From: Galerina marginata
Taxonomy: Eukaryota; Basidiomycota; Agaricomycetes; Agaricales; Galerinaceae
DNA length: 64,000 nt
Reading direction: 5' to 3'
NCBI GenBank assembly: GCA_023014335.1
Contig: JAECYW010000019.1
Location: 1,488,001-1,552,000, forward strand
In this document: one piece after another, positions 44,430 through 57,309 of the stretch
Layout of the letters: the number at the start of each line of letters is the position of its first letter
Numbering within the stretch: position 1 is the stretch's first letter
Notes under the pieces: model-generated
Database searches by the model: none
Seen by the model: the letters and a program-made list of their open reading frames with translations, nothing else
Told to the model about the DNA's origin: nothing
Translations under genes and position numbers: made by a program

Positions 44430-46331
44430 ATGGCTGAAGCAGTCTCCGAAAAGCTCCCCGAGATCGTGCCAACCGTGTCGGACGTCGTTGGGAGCACTGC
44501 CGATAGCTCAGCAACAACAGAGGCAACGACAACCGCAAACGCCACCATGACGGACGGAGCCCTTCTGGAGAAGATGCAAAAGGCTAGGAAGCAAAGTGAG
44601 CCGTCTTGAATTGTTTCTTGAAGTCATGTTCTGACTGAGACCCACTTGCAGTCGAATTTTACTTTGCCGATGCCAACCTTCCCTACGACAAGTTCGTTGC
44701 ATGCAGGATTCTTAGTTCTAACTTGTTTACACTCTGTGGACAGGTTCATGTGGACACTCTATTCTAAGGACCCAGAACACTGGATTTCTATCCAAGTCGT
44801 CGGCTCGTTCAAAAGGATGCGCGATTTCGGTTCAGAAGGTGTAGAATGGCTCGCCAATGCCATTCGACTCAGCGACTTCCTGGAGGTAGATGAAACCGGA
44901 ACCAAGGTCCGACGCAAGACAGAACCCCAGGAGCCGAAGAATCAATTCGAGCGAAGTGTTTATGCTGTGCGTCAGCAGATGTCATTGCTTAAGAAACACC
45001 CTGATGGTCTTTCTATACCGGTTAGAAAGGCTTTGGTGAGGAAGATGATACACTTCAAAGCCGCCTGGAGGACTTCTTCAACCAGTACGGTGCTGTGAGT
45101 GCCGTGCGAATGAGAAGAGATGACAAAAAAAAGTTCAAGGTAGACTGCTATCCTTACTGTTCGCGACACTACCTGCTAATGCTCTTCACTGTTTCCATTG
45201 CAGGGCTCTGTCTTTACGGAGTTCACTGACTTCGAAAACGTGGAGAAGTTCTTGAAGGCTGATCCAAAACCAACATGGGACGGGGAGGATTTACTGATTA
45301 TGACGAAGTCTGTTTCTCTAATCTCTTCTCTGGATATATTCTCTCATTTAACACTGTTTTTACAGAGAAGAATACTGCGAAATGAAGATTAAAGAAAAAG
45401 GGCTGACCGGCAAAAGCGCCAACTACCGACGGGAAGTCATGTCTGCTAAGAAGTTCGACGCTTTCCGTGACATGGCCCAGGGCAAAACTTCTTCTCCCCA
45501 GAAAGCTGCTGCCGAGGAAGAAAAAAAGGACGTGTTCCTCGAGTTCTTGGGACACAAAATCCTCATCAAACAAAATGATGAAGGCACTGGCGTCATCGAC
45601 GAGAAGGATATTCCATTTGTTAGAGGCGTCACATTGAAGTTTGATGGATGTGGCGGAGATGTTTCTTGGTCTGAAGTCAAAGTGAGTCCGACCGAATACT
45701 TCATCTATCCAAAGAAATTGTATCAAGTCTCACCATGTTTTCAGGATCCTATAAAGACAAGATTCGACGGAAAGGCTCCCTATATCAAGTATGCGCGAGG
45801 AGAAAACAGCGGTCTTGTCGGGTTCTACAAACCGCTCACGGAAGAGGACATCGAATACATCAAGACCACTATCAAGACAATCAATAAACACGAAGTGACC
45901 TGGTCCTTACCAACAGGCAAGTTTTTAGGGTTCCTGGTGGAAGATAACCCTTAATTTTCGTACGATTTTCAGAGGAAGAGGAAAAACAATTCGAGATTGA
46001 ACGTGCCCAAGCCGCTGCCCGTAATGCATTCAGCCAAAACAGTCCCAGGGAAGGTGGACGGGGACGGGGTGGTAGGGGTGGTGGCCGAGGCCGAGGCGGA
46101 AGAGGCGGAAGAGGCGGTCGCGGAGGGCGTGGTGGAGGAGGCAGATCGGGTGGTGGTAGCCGTAACGCGGAAGCAAAGGAAAAGGCTGCGGGCGAGGAGG
46201 GCGTTGGTGAGAAGAGAAAACGGGCGGTTGAGCCAGACGGTGGACCTGACACCGGGATCCGGGGTAATGTTGCGCCTCCTACGATCCAGAGCACGAAGAA
46301 AGCGAAAACGGATGACAGCCCCGCGTCATAA
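44430..46331 (+). CDS. LHP1: Lupus La RNA-binding protein homologue
   Basis: Exons: 44430-44595, 44652-44691, 44744-44966, 45026-45139, 45204-45307, 45366-45681, 45745-45916, 45973-46331 (1494 nt, 497 aa). La binds 3' oligo-U ends of RNA polymerase III transcripts and chaperones tRNA and snRNA precursors in the nucleus. A low-complexity Ala/Thr N-terminus precedes the La motif ([35 protein letters not shown]). The first RRM follows ([54 protein letters not shown]). A second, xRRM-type domain spans about residues 285-400 ([34 protein letters not shown]). The C-terminus is a long Arg/Gly-rich RGG region followed by a basic KRKR motif and KKAKTDD. The last intron (45917-45972) is GC-AG. Exon 2 is 40 nt. 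Confidence 0.95.
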
Positions 46332-47776
46332 CTCGGATTTGCATGATGCTCATCTCGTCAGTTGGACGTAGGCCATCTTGGACTCTCCTTCTGACGGACA
46401 AGAGAAGATAAAAGGCACCGACCCGGTACATCCTCGTGTGCCGTTTGATGTCGAATTTGTGTACTTGTAGCTGATCGTCAAATTTACCTCAGTATTCATC
46501 ACAATGTACATATCTATTTTGCCGTATCATGTAATAATGATTGGACCTTGGTTTGACCTTGCGTTGTTTTTTTCTTGTGCCTCAAATTGTCGGACTGGGC
46601 TCCTCCGAGCTGCTCAGTCTGACAAAATTATGCGAGCTTCGGCATATATAATAAGCAGAAATGACTGAAAATAGATGACATAGCGAGTCTCCTGTCGTGG
46701 CAATCGGCTCTGAAGATCTGAACGTTCGCGTTCATGCTGAAAGATTCGGCAGAGTCCACAGGTACACCTGGGATAACGTCCATGTTTTGACTTTGCGCTG
46801 TTGGATCGCAAGATTGAAAAAAACGAGGCACAACAGGGGTCGGCTACCGTGACATTCGTATCGTCCCTCAGTTCTTAGATTTGGTTGACGAAGTCGGGCA
46901 TTTGGTGGGGGTTTAACTTTTAAAGCTGGTTCGCTGGGGTTCCAAGGAGAAGTGCGCGACAAAGTTCTGTTCGACAAGGACAAGATGACGGTACTTCTCC
47001 CGCGATGCCTATAGCCCCGCATTCGTGCTCAAGAGGGATGGCAGAAATGGGGACTCCTTGATCAGGGCCATTCTTGGGGATTCGGTCGATGAAGTTACTG
47101 CGGCGACGATTTTTGTCACATCTCTAGAGTGTACCGATAAAAATCAATGCTCGTATTCAGTACGGTGGTAGCAAAAAAAAAAGCAATTCACTCTTTGTGG
47201 GACCTAATTACGCACTCGGTACCATCGTTTTTGACCCAGAGGATGTCGAGGTAAGAGGTAGCGGTGAGACCAAAGCTTTCTGTTAGGGAGTCTGAAATTG
47301 CCTTTCTTATTGCAAGATCACCCGTAATGGCAGGTGTTATTGAAAAGCGCAGGTAATGGACATCCAGGTTCAAAGGGGCCGATTGCATTGTCGAAGACTT
47401 GTGGTGGTTACTTGAAAGAATTCATGTCCGAAAGAGGATGTCGTCGTCGACTCTGATGTAATCACTGTGATTACTTACATCAAAGATAATGTTCTGTACT
47501 CTACTACGAAAAGTCCTAAATAAATCCCATCAAATGACAGGATAAATAAAACTATTGAAAAACTTGGTAATTTACAAAGCGTTCCGGAAAAAAATAGCGG
47601 TACGATATACAAAGTGAGTCTGGAAGCTTGAGCGTGAATGATAATATACATAGATAGACTTAGATACAGAGATGATAGCAATCTAACCTTTGCTCAAATA
47701 TGTTACAGATGATTGGGTTTTCTTGGTTTGTAGTCCTTGGTGATCGCCGGGATCTTCAGAAAGAAAGTTCTATGAG
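46332..47776. other. Intergenic between convergent La and APH genes
   Basis: This is the 3' flank of two convergent genes. Minus-strand frames at 46614-47022 and 47188-47388 have no motifs or splice support. Confidence 0.35.
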
Positions 47777-49192
47777 TTATGATTGGACTTGCTGCTGATT
47801 CTCGAGAGCGTCGACGGCTCCAATTTCTGTTGCAAATTTCTGGAAGTCTTGGTCTATATCGTCATCGGAACCCAACATCCTGTGGAGGGCCCTTCCGGTC
47901 TGGTCGTAGTCGCAAGCGAGGGAGTACATCCAGTACGCCAAGTAAGCTCCGACATGGCCCGCGTCAGAGTTATGGAGCGCTGCAAGGCTGCGCCCTGAAG
48001 CAGGTTTGATAACTCCAGCGTCGCGTTGAGATTCGGCGGCGGCTAATTCGCGATTGAAGACGTCGTGAACGATGGAGCGAGTGCACGACGATGATGATGA
48101 CAGCGATGATGTAGTAGATTCGGAGGAAATGGATTTCGAGTCGGAGTCCGTAAAGTGCCCTGAAACTTCGAATGTTGGGACTGCAAATGCCTCCCATGGA
48201 ACAGTGCCAGCACAGTCCCAGTCCAAGACACCAACGATGTGACCGGTCTCATCCACGAGGATGTTGTCGCTGTGTAAGTCTCCGTGGCGCATTGGAAAGG
48301 GGCCGCGCTCATCGCGCTCATCGACGAGTGGCATCATAGCCCTGCGCCATAATGAAGCGACAAATCGACGCTTAAGCTGGGCCGCATCTGCATTCTCCCC
48401 CTCATCCGCTTCGTCGTCCAGCCCTGCTGCCATAGCCAGTTGCTCGTAGGCTTCTGCTTGAATGGAGAAATATTCTTTCGCGGAATTGAACGGACCAAGC
48501 CCAAAGTCGGCACCTGGGCCAACCGAAACGGCTCCCTGAGCATCTATCACGAAGGACCCAATGCGGTCGAATGTAATGCGGCTGAGTTGAACATGGATAT
48601 CGGCGATATCACGCAAATAGCGCTGAAGAATTGGGCGCTTGCTTTCATCGCCTCCTAACGGATCGGATTCTTGCCCCGTGCCGTCGTACCCAGAGCCTAA
48701 CTCACTGGTAGCTATCCCACAATCTTCGATTGTCATGCCCGTGATTGCAGTCATGAGCACAAACGCGGGAAATTCGGACCCCAGGGGGTTTGACGGTGAT
48801 GGATGGGCGTGGTAGGATATTATTTCGGGAATAGGGATGGTGGTCCGTTGACTAACGAGATGAAGCGCAGCTACTTCATTTAGGATTTTACGTTCCAGTT
48901 GCGCTGCAGTGTTGAAGTAGGCATCCATGGGCCGCATGCCGAATCGAATGATCCAGGACACGTTGTCAGAGAAATACAACTCGAAGACGACAAATGATTG
49001 CCCCCATGTGTAATGGTCGGAGATGAGGCGACAGGGGAGTCGCTGCGGGTGAAGTGAAGACGCGTATAATTCGATTGCTCTATGATGCGGATTGAGCTGG
49101 TGAACCATGGAAGTCACCCGACTGGCGTATTCTGGTTCCATGATTTCGAGGGAAGCTGTAACATCGGGCCAATTATCACTGATAGGAGGCAT
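47777..49192 (-). CDS. Aminoglycoside-phosphotransferase-family (APH) kinase-like protein
   Basis: A single uninterrupted exon, unusual in this window. From ATG 49192 it encodes 471 aa; the frame stays open up to an ATG at 49420 (547 aa), but the extra residues look like translated leader. Protein-kinase-fold motifs of the APH (PF01636-type) family are clear: an N-lobe strand SFVVFELYFSDNVSWIIRF, an ERKILNEVAALHLV helix with IPIPEIISY, the catalytic loop MRHGDLHSDNILVDE, and the metal-binding GVLDWDCAG. A Ser-rich insertion (about SKSISSESTTSSLSSSSS) follows the active site. Fungal members phosphorylate small molecules or are of unknown substrate; this does not imply antibiotic resistance. 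The lack of introns may point to retroposition or to the usual structure of this family. Confidence 0.85.
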   Translation of the reverse strand: MPPISDNWPDVTASLEIMEPEYASRVTSMVHQLNPHHRAIELYASSLHPQRLPCRLISDHYTWGQSFVVFELYFSDNVSWIIRFGMRPMDAYFNTAAQLERKILNEVAALHLVSQRTTIPIPEIISYHAHPSPSNPLGSEFPAFVLMTAITGMTIEDCGIATSELGSGYDGTGQESDPLGGDESKRPILQRYLRDIADIHVQLSRITFDRIGSFVIDAQGAVSVGPGADFGLGPFNSAKEYFSIQAEAYEQLAMAAGLDDEADEGENADAAQLKRRFVASLWRRAMMPLVDERDERGPFPMRHGDLHSDNILVDETGHIVGVLDWDCAGTVPWEAFAVPTFEVSGHFTDSDSKSISSESTTSSLSSSSSCTRSIVHDVFNRELAAAESQRDAGVIKPASGRSLAALHNSDAGHVGAYLAYWMYSLACDYDQTGRALHRMLGSDDDIDQDFQKFATEIGAVDALENQQQVQS

Positions 49193-52100
49193 ATTAAACG
49201 AAAGTTGAGAAGGTTCTACTGTCGAGAGCGATAGCGAGATGGGCAGAATGATTGGAGGGTATGGAGATGGTTGTGGGGAGAAAGAAACCTCAATGCCCCC
49301 CTTGTGGGGTTGTGTGCATGTTTGAGGCGTGCGCTGCAACAGTTGTGTCAGGTCCGACACCGGTCCGCGAATACGCCGAGTGGTGATCAGATTCGACGTC
49401 ACCAGCAATGTCGCAGGCAATCGCGAAAAAGGACACCCATCGGTAATGTCATATATGAACTTGAGGCATTAATATGGGCGATTGGATACTATCCGGTTAC
49501 AGTTCCAGCAGTTCCAGGAGGAACCTCAGAACAATCTGAATCGGTCGTCATTGCAATTGCGCCTGGGCAACAACATTTCAGTGTCAGACAGTTTTGGTGA
49601 GTTGAAGGAAAGTTCTTCACTACTAACGGTAGCCATTTTTGTCATTTTCGTTGTTGTAGAGTACACAGGGTGGAAGTTGGATGAAGGAATCAGACCTCGA
49701 AAGCGGATTTGAAGCGGATGGAATCGATGAGGTTCTCGGGCCGTTAGCGAACCGGCGATTGGCGAAGCGCTTGAGCTCCGACTTAGGTGTTTGTACAAAC
49801 AACCCTTTTTTGGTAGCTCGAGCGTCCTCCATGGCAGGAAATGCAAAGAAACCACCGAATTCAGCCGTGATCCACCTAAACCACTGGAAAGGAAGGTCAC
49901 TTGTCTGTTAACGCCAGAGCGAAAGTCGGCCCGGGGAGCAAAACGTTAGAAGTTCAAAAATTTGTTACATTAAGATTCAATTGACGTACTTCGCCCTATG
50001 CTCTCCCCCCGCTCCAGTTACTCAAAGCTCGTCCGGTTCATGTTTCGACTCGCCGCCACGCCGCAACGGAAGCCACCAAATGATGTCATCACGCCAATGA
50101 GCATCCTGGACCATCGCCAACTTTTTGTTTCTCGCCCATTCCTCATCTTAGATTCTTTTACCGGTTTCGTCGAAAAAATATGAGGTTCCGGAGGGTTTGT
50201 TTTTCTTTTCTGGGCTTTGTCTATTACTTGTCTATTACATTCTTCTATTTTTTTTGTTGTTCCACCGGGTTACTATGTAACATAAGTAGTCAGTTTAATA
50301 TTATTACCATTACCATTATAGGGCAGCAAGTCGAGGGCCTCTACATTATAGTCGATTCTACATTTCGACTCTATAACTATGAAAATGACAAATTTGGTCC
50401 GAAGTTGTTGAAATGTGAACCACATCATTTGCATATCACACAAACAAAAATAACGTCAGAATCAAATTGTGGCGCAACAGAGAAAAATTGCCTATTCGAG
50501 ATAGAAGCAGCCTTTGGCATTTTTGCTCCTAGATAGAATGATCGGACTAAGCACGGCCGTGTCAGAGACCCTTACTTTTCTTTCCGGCTTGGTTACTCAA
50601 ACAGTCTCTGGCAGGCAATGCAGATGGATTTATCAATTGCATAGGTCCCCTCAATAGGGCAAAAGGTAAAGAATATTAATTTGCTGATAAGTCCAGAGGT
50701 CGGGTTTTGATATCCGCCGGCGTTAAACATTAATGTACCATGCTTTCGAGATCTGCGCAGGCAGCCCAGATTAATGGGAGACTATAATCATTCGCGCCGG
50801 TTCAACGTTGGCCTTAAAGTGTCGAGTCATATATCTGTGTCTGAGCGATATAAACGTGGAACGTATATTGCAGACGAGCTAAAAGCATAGTTGGCTAATT
50901 GCGCTAGTCTTAAGTTCATAAGACACCATCTAATATGGGTGAATGCCGAAGCGGGAAGACGGCCGGGTAAATGATCTACCGTCCGACTGAGCAGCCATTC
51001 AACATGAACGACATCATCTCTTCGACCTCGATTCCTGAACGGCTCTAGACAAAGACAACCCTTTTGAAGCCAAATTAGGTAGCGAATCAATGCTTTGGGA
51101 TCTGGGCCTATCTATAACTCATCCTCCATCCAACTCGACTGAAAGCCAGACCACGCATTCGCAACTTGCATATTCGGGGCGTGAGCCAAGCCATGCCTCG
51201 CTTTTGCATTGGCACCATTACCCGGATGGTCTTCCGAGTCGGTTCCGACTTCAAACCCGAGGCATGCGGCAGATCCCTGTCTATGAAAATTAACAACTTC
51301 ACCCTCGAAATTTGGTCCCCAAGAAACGAGCATCCTCCAAATTAAAGGAGAGCCATCGAGCGCCACAAAACCCTTCAATCGATGATGGATACTATGACGG
51401 CGATCAAAACAAATTTGCTCTTCAACATTCTGCAATGCGTTGTAACGGACCTTTGTTTGAATGTAGCAATCTCCCCCCGAATTTTCCCAGTTAAATCTAT
51501 TCTGCGGCTATTTGTTCAGCGACTTAGGCTTCGAATTTCCTCACACTGAGGTCGCTGCTGGAATTCAAGAGAAAAATCTTTGTTGACAGTGCTCGTCCTT
51601 TCGGCCCGGTTTGATATCCTATTAGGGTAATTCCTACCCGAATCTCCGTCTGAACCAAGGGCCGAGATGCTGTGGCTGTTGTTCCTTTCTCAGTCCCGGA
51701 CCAGGTCCACCGTCTCTGTTGACCCATCCACACGCCTTATCCGCATCTTCCGACGCCTCCTGCCGCCGCTTCCCGCATTTTGACTTCTAATCTGGCGACT
51801 ACAGTAAGTATTGCTAGTCAAATTCTTTTGTATATGCTACACCTACCGGAGCTATATTAGAATCAGTAATCACCGGACCATGAGAGGGAGACTCGAAAGT
51901 TTGTTTATTCTGGAGGTAGTAGTCGTACTAATCGACCGACTATCACTTGGCCCGTGACATAGAAATGTGATCGACCTCGGTGTGTATTGTTAAGGACGAC
52001 ATACAAATCGCGTCTGGAGGCTTCACAGAAATATTATTACAACCGACAACCGATCCGCCCGCCATCTTTCCTTCCAAATGTGGGTATTTCTCAACTGAAA

Positions 52101-54632
52101 TAGATCACAACGCTAACACACAATGCCTAAACTCATGGTCGGATTCATTTTGGAGTTATCGATCACCAGGCCTAGGTAAACTGACTGCTCTGTCCTCCAA
52201 CCCTGATCTACTGTTGCTTTTGGAATATCTTGGGAACTTTCCCCCTGGGTTCTGGCCATGTTCCCATGCGATCCGCCTTCGCTCAGCCTTCGCTAAGCCT
52301 CAGAATACTAGTCAAGCAGGCATCGGGAACAGGCAGGGTGGCCATGGAACTATTTATCCCAGGTTTCTGTCAGCTTTACTGCCGAAGTGGTCGATTTCAA
52401 CCGTTCTCGGCTTTTCCCTTCGCTTTGAGAATTTGATTTTAAGTTTTAGGTCTCCAAGGATATTGGTTGGAACTTGGTTCACTTACATGCATTGAACTCC
52501 ATTCTCACACATAGAAATCTGTCGTGCATGACCATCCCAAGGTCGCAGTTCCCGATTATCTACGCCTTGTGGGTGGGAGCACAACGCCGCAGTATTTATC
52601 TCGTCCCCTACCGACCCCCACACAACATTCTGAATCTGCGCACTGAAATTTGGACCGAGACCAGGCGTCTGAAGGGATAAACGGACATTATCGCCTTACG
52701 GTAGGTCTATCTCTTCGCTCTTGACAATGACTGGAGCATGGAGGGAACTTCCTTCCGTTACCAACTCCCCCTCTTAAAAGTCCGAACACATTTTCTGCAG
52801 CTGGCTGTTTTCCTCGTTCTTTGCGCAGTTTGAATTTCACTGCCCAGGCGTTTCGAGATTTAGTCGTGGTTTGACAGCACTAATCGTCCCCCAATACTCT
52901 GCCTCATGGCAAAGTAGTCCAACATAGCGTTCGGTACCACTGTTAGGCCTCAAGACAGACTGTACGATTCCTATTCTGATTATTTCCTCGACTGAGTTTG
53001 ATGATTAAATCCATTCCTGAGCCCTCGTTTTTACTAGGCAAATATAATGCACATAATCTGCACTTCCCATTATTACCCGTTGGGTACTGCGCTTCGCAGG
53101 GTACCGAACCCTCGAATCTTTAACCGCGGTTAGTCGTCCACCATTTTTTTCATGGTGTCAAATTAAAGAAGTCGCGGATTTTTCATTTAATGAATCTTTC
53201 ACGGTAAAAGCAGGTGAAGCTCTAACACTCACCGATTGAAATTGTTTTTCCAATCCTTGACGGCAATGGGAAAAGAGAAGGGGTTAAGGCCTCGATGTTA
53301 ATGGTAGCTGGGCTTCCGTTATTTAAGATTACGATGTAGTACGCCATGGCTGTATTTAATCTAGATAGTGCCCTATCTCCACGATGATCTGATATAGTCC
53401 TTTTTTTAATCCATCGATTATCTGTCACGACACTTGGCCGGCTTGCTGGCAAAACATCGCTCAGGCGCTGCGCTAAATATGAAAGTCCTTGCTTTTCAAG
53501 AACTTGTTATCCAAAGGGAAACAGCAATTTCCAATACAAAGTGATTAGCTTGGGTTGGCCATCGGTCTCACAATCTCTATTCTTGAATGATTTAGAATGT
53601 AATTTAACTCTGAGCTCGCTGGGTCAAAATAACAACGCAGAATCGACCCGTCTAACGTCGTGCAGGATCGATGCCGCCAAAATCGGTACTCGCCAATCGC
53701 GACGCCCAGAGGATTCTTGTTGCCTCGCTAAGTAGGATAGGCAATTGCACAATATTGGCGGCTAACCGCGGATAACCAAAATGGGGAGCTTAATCATGAA
53801 TACAGAAACGTTAGCGACATGTGTGCGAGCATCCTAAGGACAGGGAAAAATTCATGTCGTAAGTGACGGTACGAGCATGCATCCGTTGAATGAAATTTTG
53901 GGTTTTAAGGTTGCAGATTATCGAAACTCACCGATTCTAAACGAAGTCGACGGGGTTAGAGTTGGGTATCAATGAGACCCTCGAAGCTCTTGCCAGAAAG
54001 CAAAGGCCGTGCGGCTTTTGATCGTAGATAATTCGCTTTCCAAATTTGAAGGTGAACGTCCTTGGTGGCCATGGAAATATTAAGTAGCGTTTAATGATAA
54101 CGGGAGCACCACATTCATAGTTCTCCAACAATCAAAGACTTAGATGAGGAGATTTTGCAAAGCAAGCTCCGTAAAGTCGAGGGATTCCCTGGATTTGCTT
54201 CGCATATAATGTCCGATGTATTGACTTTCCCGGTTGTCGGCTCGAGGTGTCTCCCTCGGACGCCGAATCGGGTCACTAGGAGTTAGGCGCCAGGGTGTGC
54301 CAGATTGAGGGAGGTGCTGCAGTATATGGGCTGCTCAGATTTGGTGTCCTGAAACACGAGGCCCGACTCCACCGAATAAAGCCTGCAAACCAAGAAAAAG
54401 CCGAATCTCCATGAGACCAGGGTCATTCAAGGATAGTATAGAATTTTACGGTTATGAAGAAGGTTTGGACTCCCACACGCATTTAATAACCCCCCTTTCC
54501 TGCCGATCTTCCGGGGATCATGCACCTGACAATGAACTAATAAACGATCTCAGGTGCGCAAAGTCTAGGGTAGAGTCGCAAATGCATAAAAGGGCGAGGA
54601 AATTGTCCTGGAAGTGCATTCTCTCAACAACG
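49193..54632. other. Long gene-poor stretch
   Basis: About 5.4 kb with only short frames (for example 50180-50536 plus, 51112-51435 minus, 51980-52495 plus). None has a recognisable motif. Codon-like periodicity is not obvious and no repeats are apparent by eye. Confidence 0.35.
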
Positions 54633-55001
54633 ATGTCGTCTCCCCAAACCACTTCTGCTCAAGATGTGAGTGCAGTTGTTTTTTTGCTCACCTTCATTGA
54701 GGCTAATTTTGTCCGTTAGCAATACGAAGTGTCGCAATATGATGGACCAAGAACGCCAAAAAGAACGCCGATGGCATGTCAATTTTGTCGAGGTAAGAGC
54801 CCCAGTGGTGGCACAAAAGATCTTGCTAATTGTCCCTTAGGCCGAAAACTAAAATGCGACGGCATTCGACCGTCCTGTGCAAATTGTCATAGGCGTGGAT
54901 ACCCATGCAGTTATACTCCTGTCTCTGGGTATGTTAATGAGATAACTGAAGCGAAAAATATTTCTAACTCCTCCCTTGTAAATAGGCCAGGAGCCAAATA
55001 A
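54633..55001 (+). CDS. Minimal Zn(II)2Cys6 cluster protein, 69 residues
   Basis: Exons: 54633-54665, 54720-54792, 54841-54928, 54986-55001 (210 nt, 69 aa). The protein is little more than a fungal binuclear zinc cluster: CQFCRGRKLKCDG followed by IRPSCANCHRRGYPC, spacing C-x2-C-x6-C-x6-C-x2-C-x6-C, preceded by a basic PKRTPMA. The cluster normally heads transcription factors of 500-900 residues; here the frame stops at PGAK directly after the cluster, and no middle-homology or activation domain is found downstream before the ALKBH6 gene. The introns splice cleanly at GT-AG sites. It could be a truncated remnant, an isoform, or a small competitor of full-length factors. The function is inferred only from the motif. 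Confidence 0.75.
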
Positions 55002-56085
55002 TCCGCCGTGCAGCGAGGCATCTTAGAGTTATCGGGCATATTACTGTACTTACTTTTTATAATTCCGTTTTATTGATTTCAAACTTTTTCACCCCCTTTT
55101 TGAACCTTGTGTCGGGGGTTTCCGCGACGCTTTCGCCACTCGCGGATACTATGCATGCAGGGTCGTCCAAGACATCATCGCTCTATCCATTCCGCGTGGT
55201 TTCAGAAGTCTAAATTGCATCATTTCGATTGAACCCTGTGCCAATGCTAATTCCAGCCACGAGGAAGTGTTGTGAGCCAAGTTTTGATCTGAAAGACGAA
55301 GAGGACGAAATAAAAATATGTAAGCGTGCAAACCAGAAGCCGCGAGCTTCTGTTGACGAGCTTGAACCGATATCACTGTACTGAACAACGGCGTAAGGCG
55401 TACCTTTATGCGATGTCCCTAACAAACGAACAACACGTTTCGATGTCAATTTCGTTTATTGAATATTCCCAGCGTAGGACAGCTCAGGGAGACCTTGACT
55501 TCGAGAATTGACATCGATAATTGAAAACGGTTTAGCGAACAAAGGGTGAAGAGAATCCCAAAGCTTTTCAGCTACTCCATGAGGAAAGAATTCACTATTT
55601 CACAAGGGAACTTACCTGTAGAAAAAACCAGCCCCTCGAGCAACAGGGCTGTTCTCATGCCGATGTCAAAGCGACTGGCGAGAAAAAGTCTCAAACGTTT
55701 ACAGTGGAGAACCGTATTGGATAGGGGTATGAGATCGTCAAGACTGTAATCCGCTCCTACGAGTGTGTTCCGCCTGAGTGGAAGGCTGGCGAGATTTGTG
55801 TTTCTTCCCGGCGAGCCGGGACGGAAAGCGAAGAAAAACTCAACAATAACAAGGTGTGATGTTATTCCAAGTGTGTTGGTCTCACAAGGAGGGCTTGATC
55901 CCCAGCGAAGGCATTGATAAGATCTTGGGGAGTTGCAAGGAAGTTGGAGAATTGAACATGCGTTGAACTGCGCGGGAGAGCAAAACAAACTTCTCAGGGT
56001 CACATACTGTCGGCCCGATGCCGAGAGAAAGTCGACAACTGTTTGGTTGCATGGGATCAGTCGTGTTCTCCTCTGTTTCTAATCC
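55002..56085. other. Intergenic stretch
   Basis: Open frames at 55149-55449 and 55572-56003 (minus) and 55546-55749 (plus) overlap one another and lack motifs. The right end holds the ALKBH6 promoter. Confidence 0.35.
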
Positions 56086-57309
56086 ATGGATCCGGAGTGT
56101 AGTATTGATTCATTATTCAAGCATCGAATTGCTGGACATGAAGGCGCCTTCTATCTGCCCAATTTCATAACAGTGAGTGCCGTTCGCAATGCATCATGTG
56201 GACTTTAATTCAGGTGGCATCTCAAATATCCCAGCCTGAAGAGGAAGAATACATAATCCAGAAGGTATCCCTACCTTGGTCAATTCCAAGTCAGGGTTTT
56301 CATTGCTGCCATCCAAAACAGATTCACAATTCGCCACAACCACAATGGAAAAATCTTGCCAATCGACGGTCCGTGTCGCCCCTTTCAGAATCCAAATATT
56401 CGAAGTTGCTTATTTTTCGTTTACAATGAAATCGCAAAATAAAGCCTGCAAATATGGGGTTTGTCCTTGTTCGCTATCATACCCCTTTCTCTCACTTGGA
56501 TGCTGTAGGTGGGGACATAACGGCGAAAGGCACTTTAATATCCCAGCCATTACCATCGTTCATGGACAAATTGTAGGTCAATTTAATATCACCGCATTTC
56601 AATAACGATCAACATCCCCTTCCACCTAGTCCAGACATTGTATCTCGTATCAAAGCTACTGGAGTGTTCAATGACTCGCCTCATAATGGACCGAACCATG
56701 TCATCATGAATGAAGTGAGTCTGAGGTTATCTTCATTTAAACGGTCTTTAATCGAAGCAGTACCTTCCTGGTCAAGGAATCATGGTTTGGCTGAGAGAAT
56801 CCCACTGGTTTACCCCTTCTAATTTTTTCCGTAGCCGCACGAAGATGGTCCTCGGTATCACCCTGTAGTCGCCACTTTATCTTTGGGCTCCCATGCTATT
56901 TTTCATTACTATCGTTACCAACAAGAAATCGAAGATGACACCGTTTCTCGCGGACATGGTAAAACTATTGATATGATACCAGTCGCATCTGTTCTTCTGG
57001 AACCACGAAGTCTTATTATTTCCTCGAGCACGATGTATATTTCGCATCTCCATGGGTAAGTCTTAATGAATGTATCGCCTCGAATACCTCTTACCGAATT
57101 TCAGTATTGAGGACGTTGAAGAAGACCTCATCGCATCTCGTCCCGGTTTACCGGGCGTAAGCATTGCGAATATTACACAAGTGGAGGACTCTCAGCTGAA
57201 ACAGTCCATTGACCAAGGAATCCCACTTCAGCGGCGGGTGCGGTACAGCCTGACCTGTCGGGATGTTAGGCGTGTATCTATGGTCAATTCTTTCTCGCGT
57301 CGTTCATAG
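56086..57309 (+). CDS. ALKBH6: ALKBH6-like 2-oxoglutarate/Fe(II) dioxygenase
   Basis: Exons: 56086-56172, 56214-56264, 56322-56368, 56445-56458, 56509-56572, 56630-56714, 56761-56784, 56835-57055, 57105-57309 (798 nt, 265 aa). AlkB-type enzymes oxidatively remove methyl groups from nucleic acids; the ALKBH6 substrate is not settled. Signature order: GAFYLPNFITVASQISQPEE, WKNLANRRLQIWGG, FPDIVSRIKATGVF, PNHVIMNEYLPGQGIMPHED with the iron-binding H-x-D, VATLSLGSHAIFHYY, STMYISHLHG with the second iron His, and RVRYSLTCRDV with the 2-oxoglutarate-binding Arg pair. WKNLANRRLQ and LPGQGIMPHEDGP are typical of ALKBH6 rather than other AlkB homologues. Exon 4 is just 14 nt and exon 7 is 24 nt. Intron 1 is only 41 nt. 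Confidence 0.95.

Noticed and set aside
45881..46294. Proline-rich 137-codon minus-strand frame
   Set aside because: It is the antisense of the Arg/Gly-rich tail of the La gene; the GC-rich repeat keeps several frames open.
49193..49420. N-terminal extension of the APH-like protein to an ATG at 49420
   Set aside because: The extra 76 residues are Pro/Thr/Ser-rich without conserved features and look like translated leader; the ATG at 49192 directly precedes the conserved domain.
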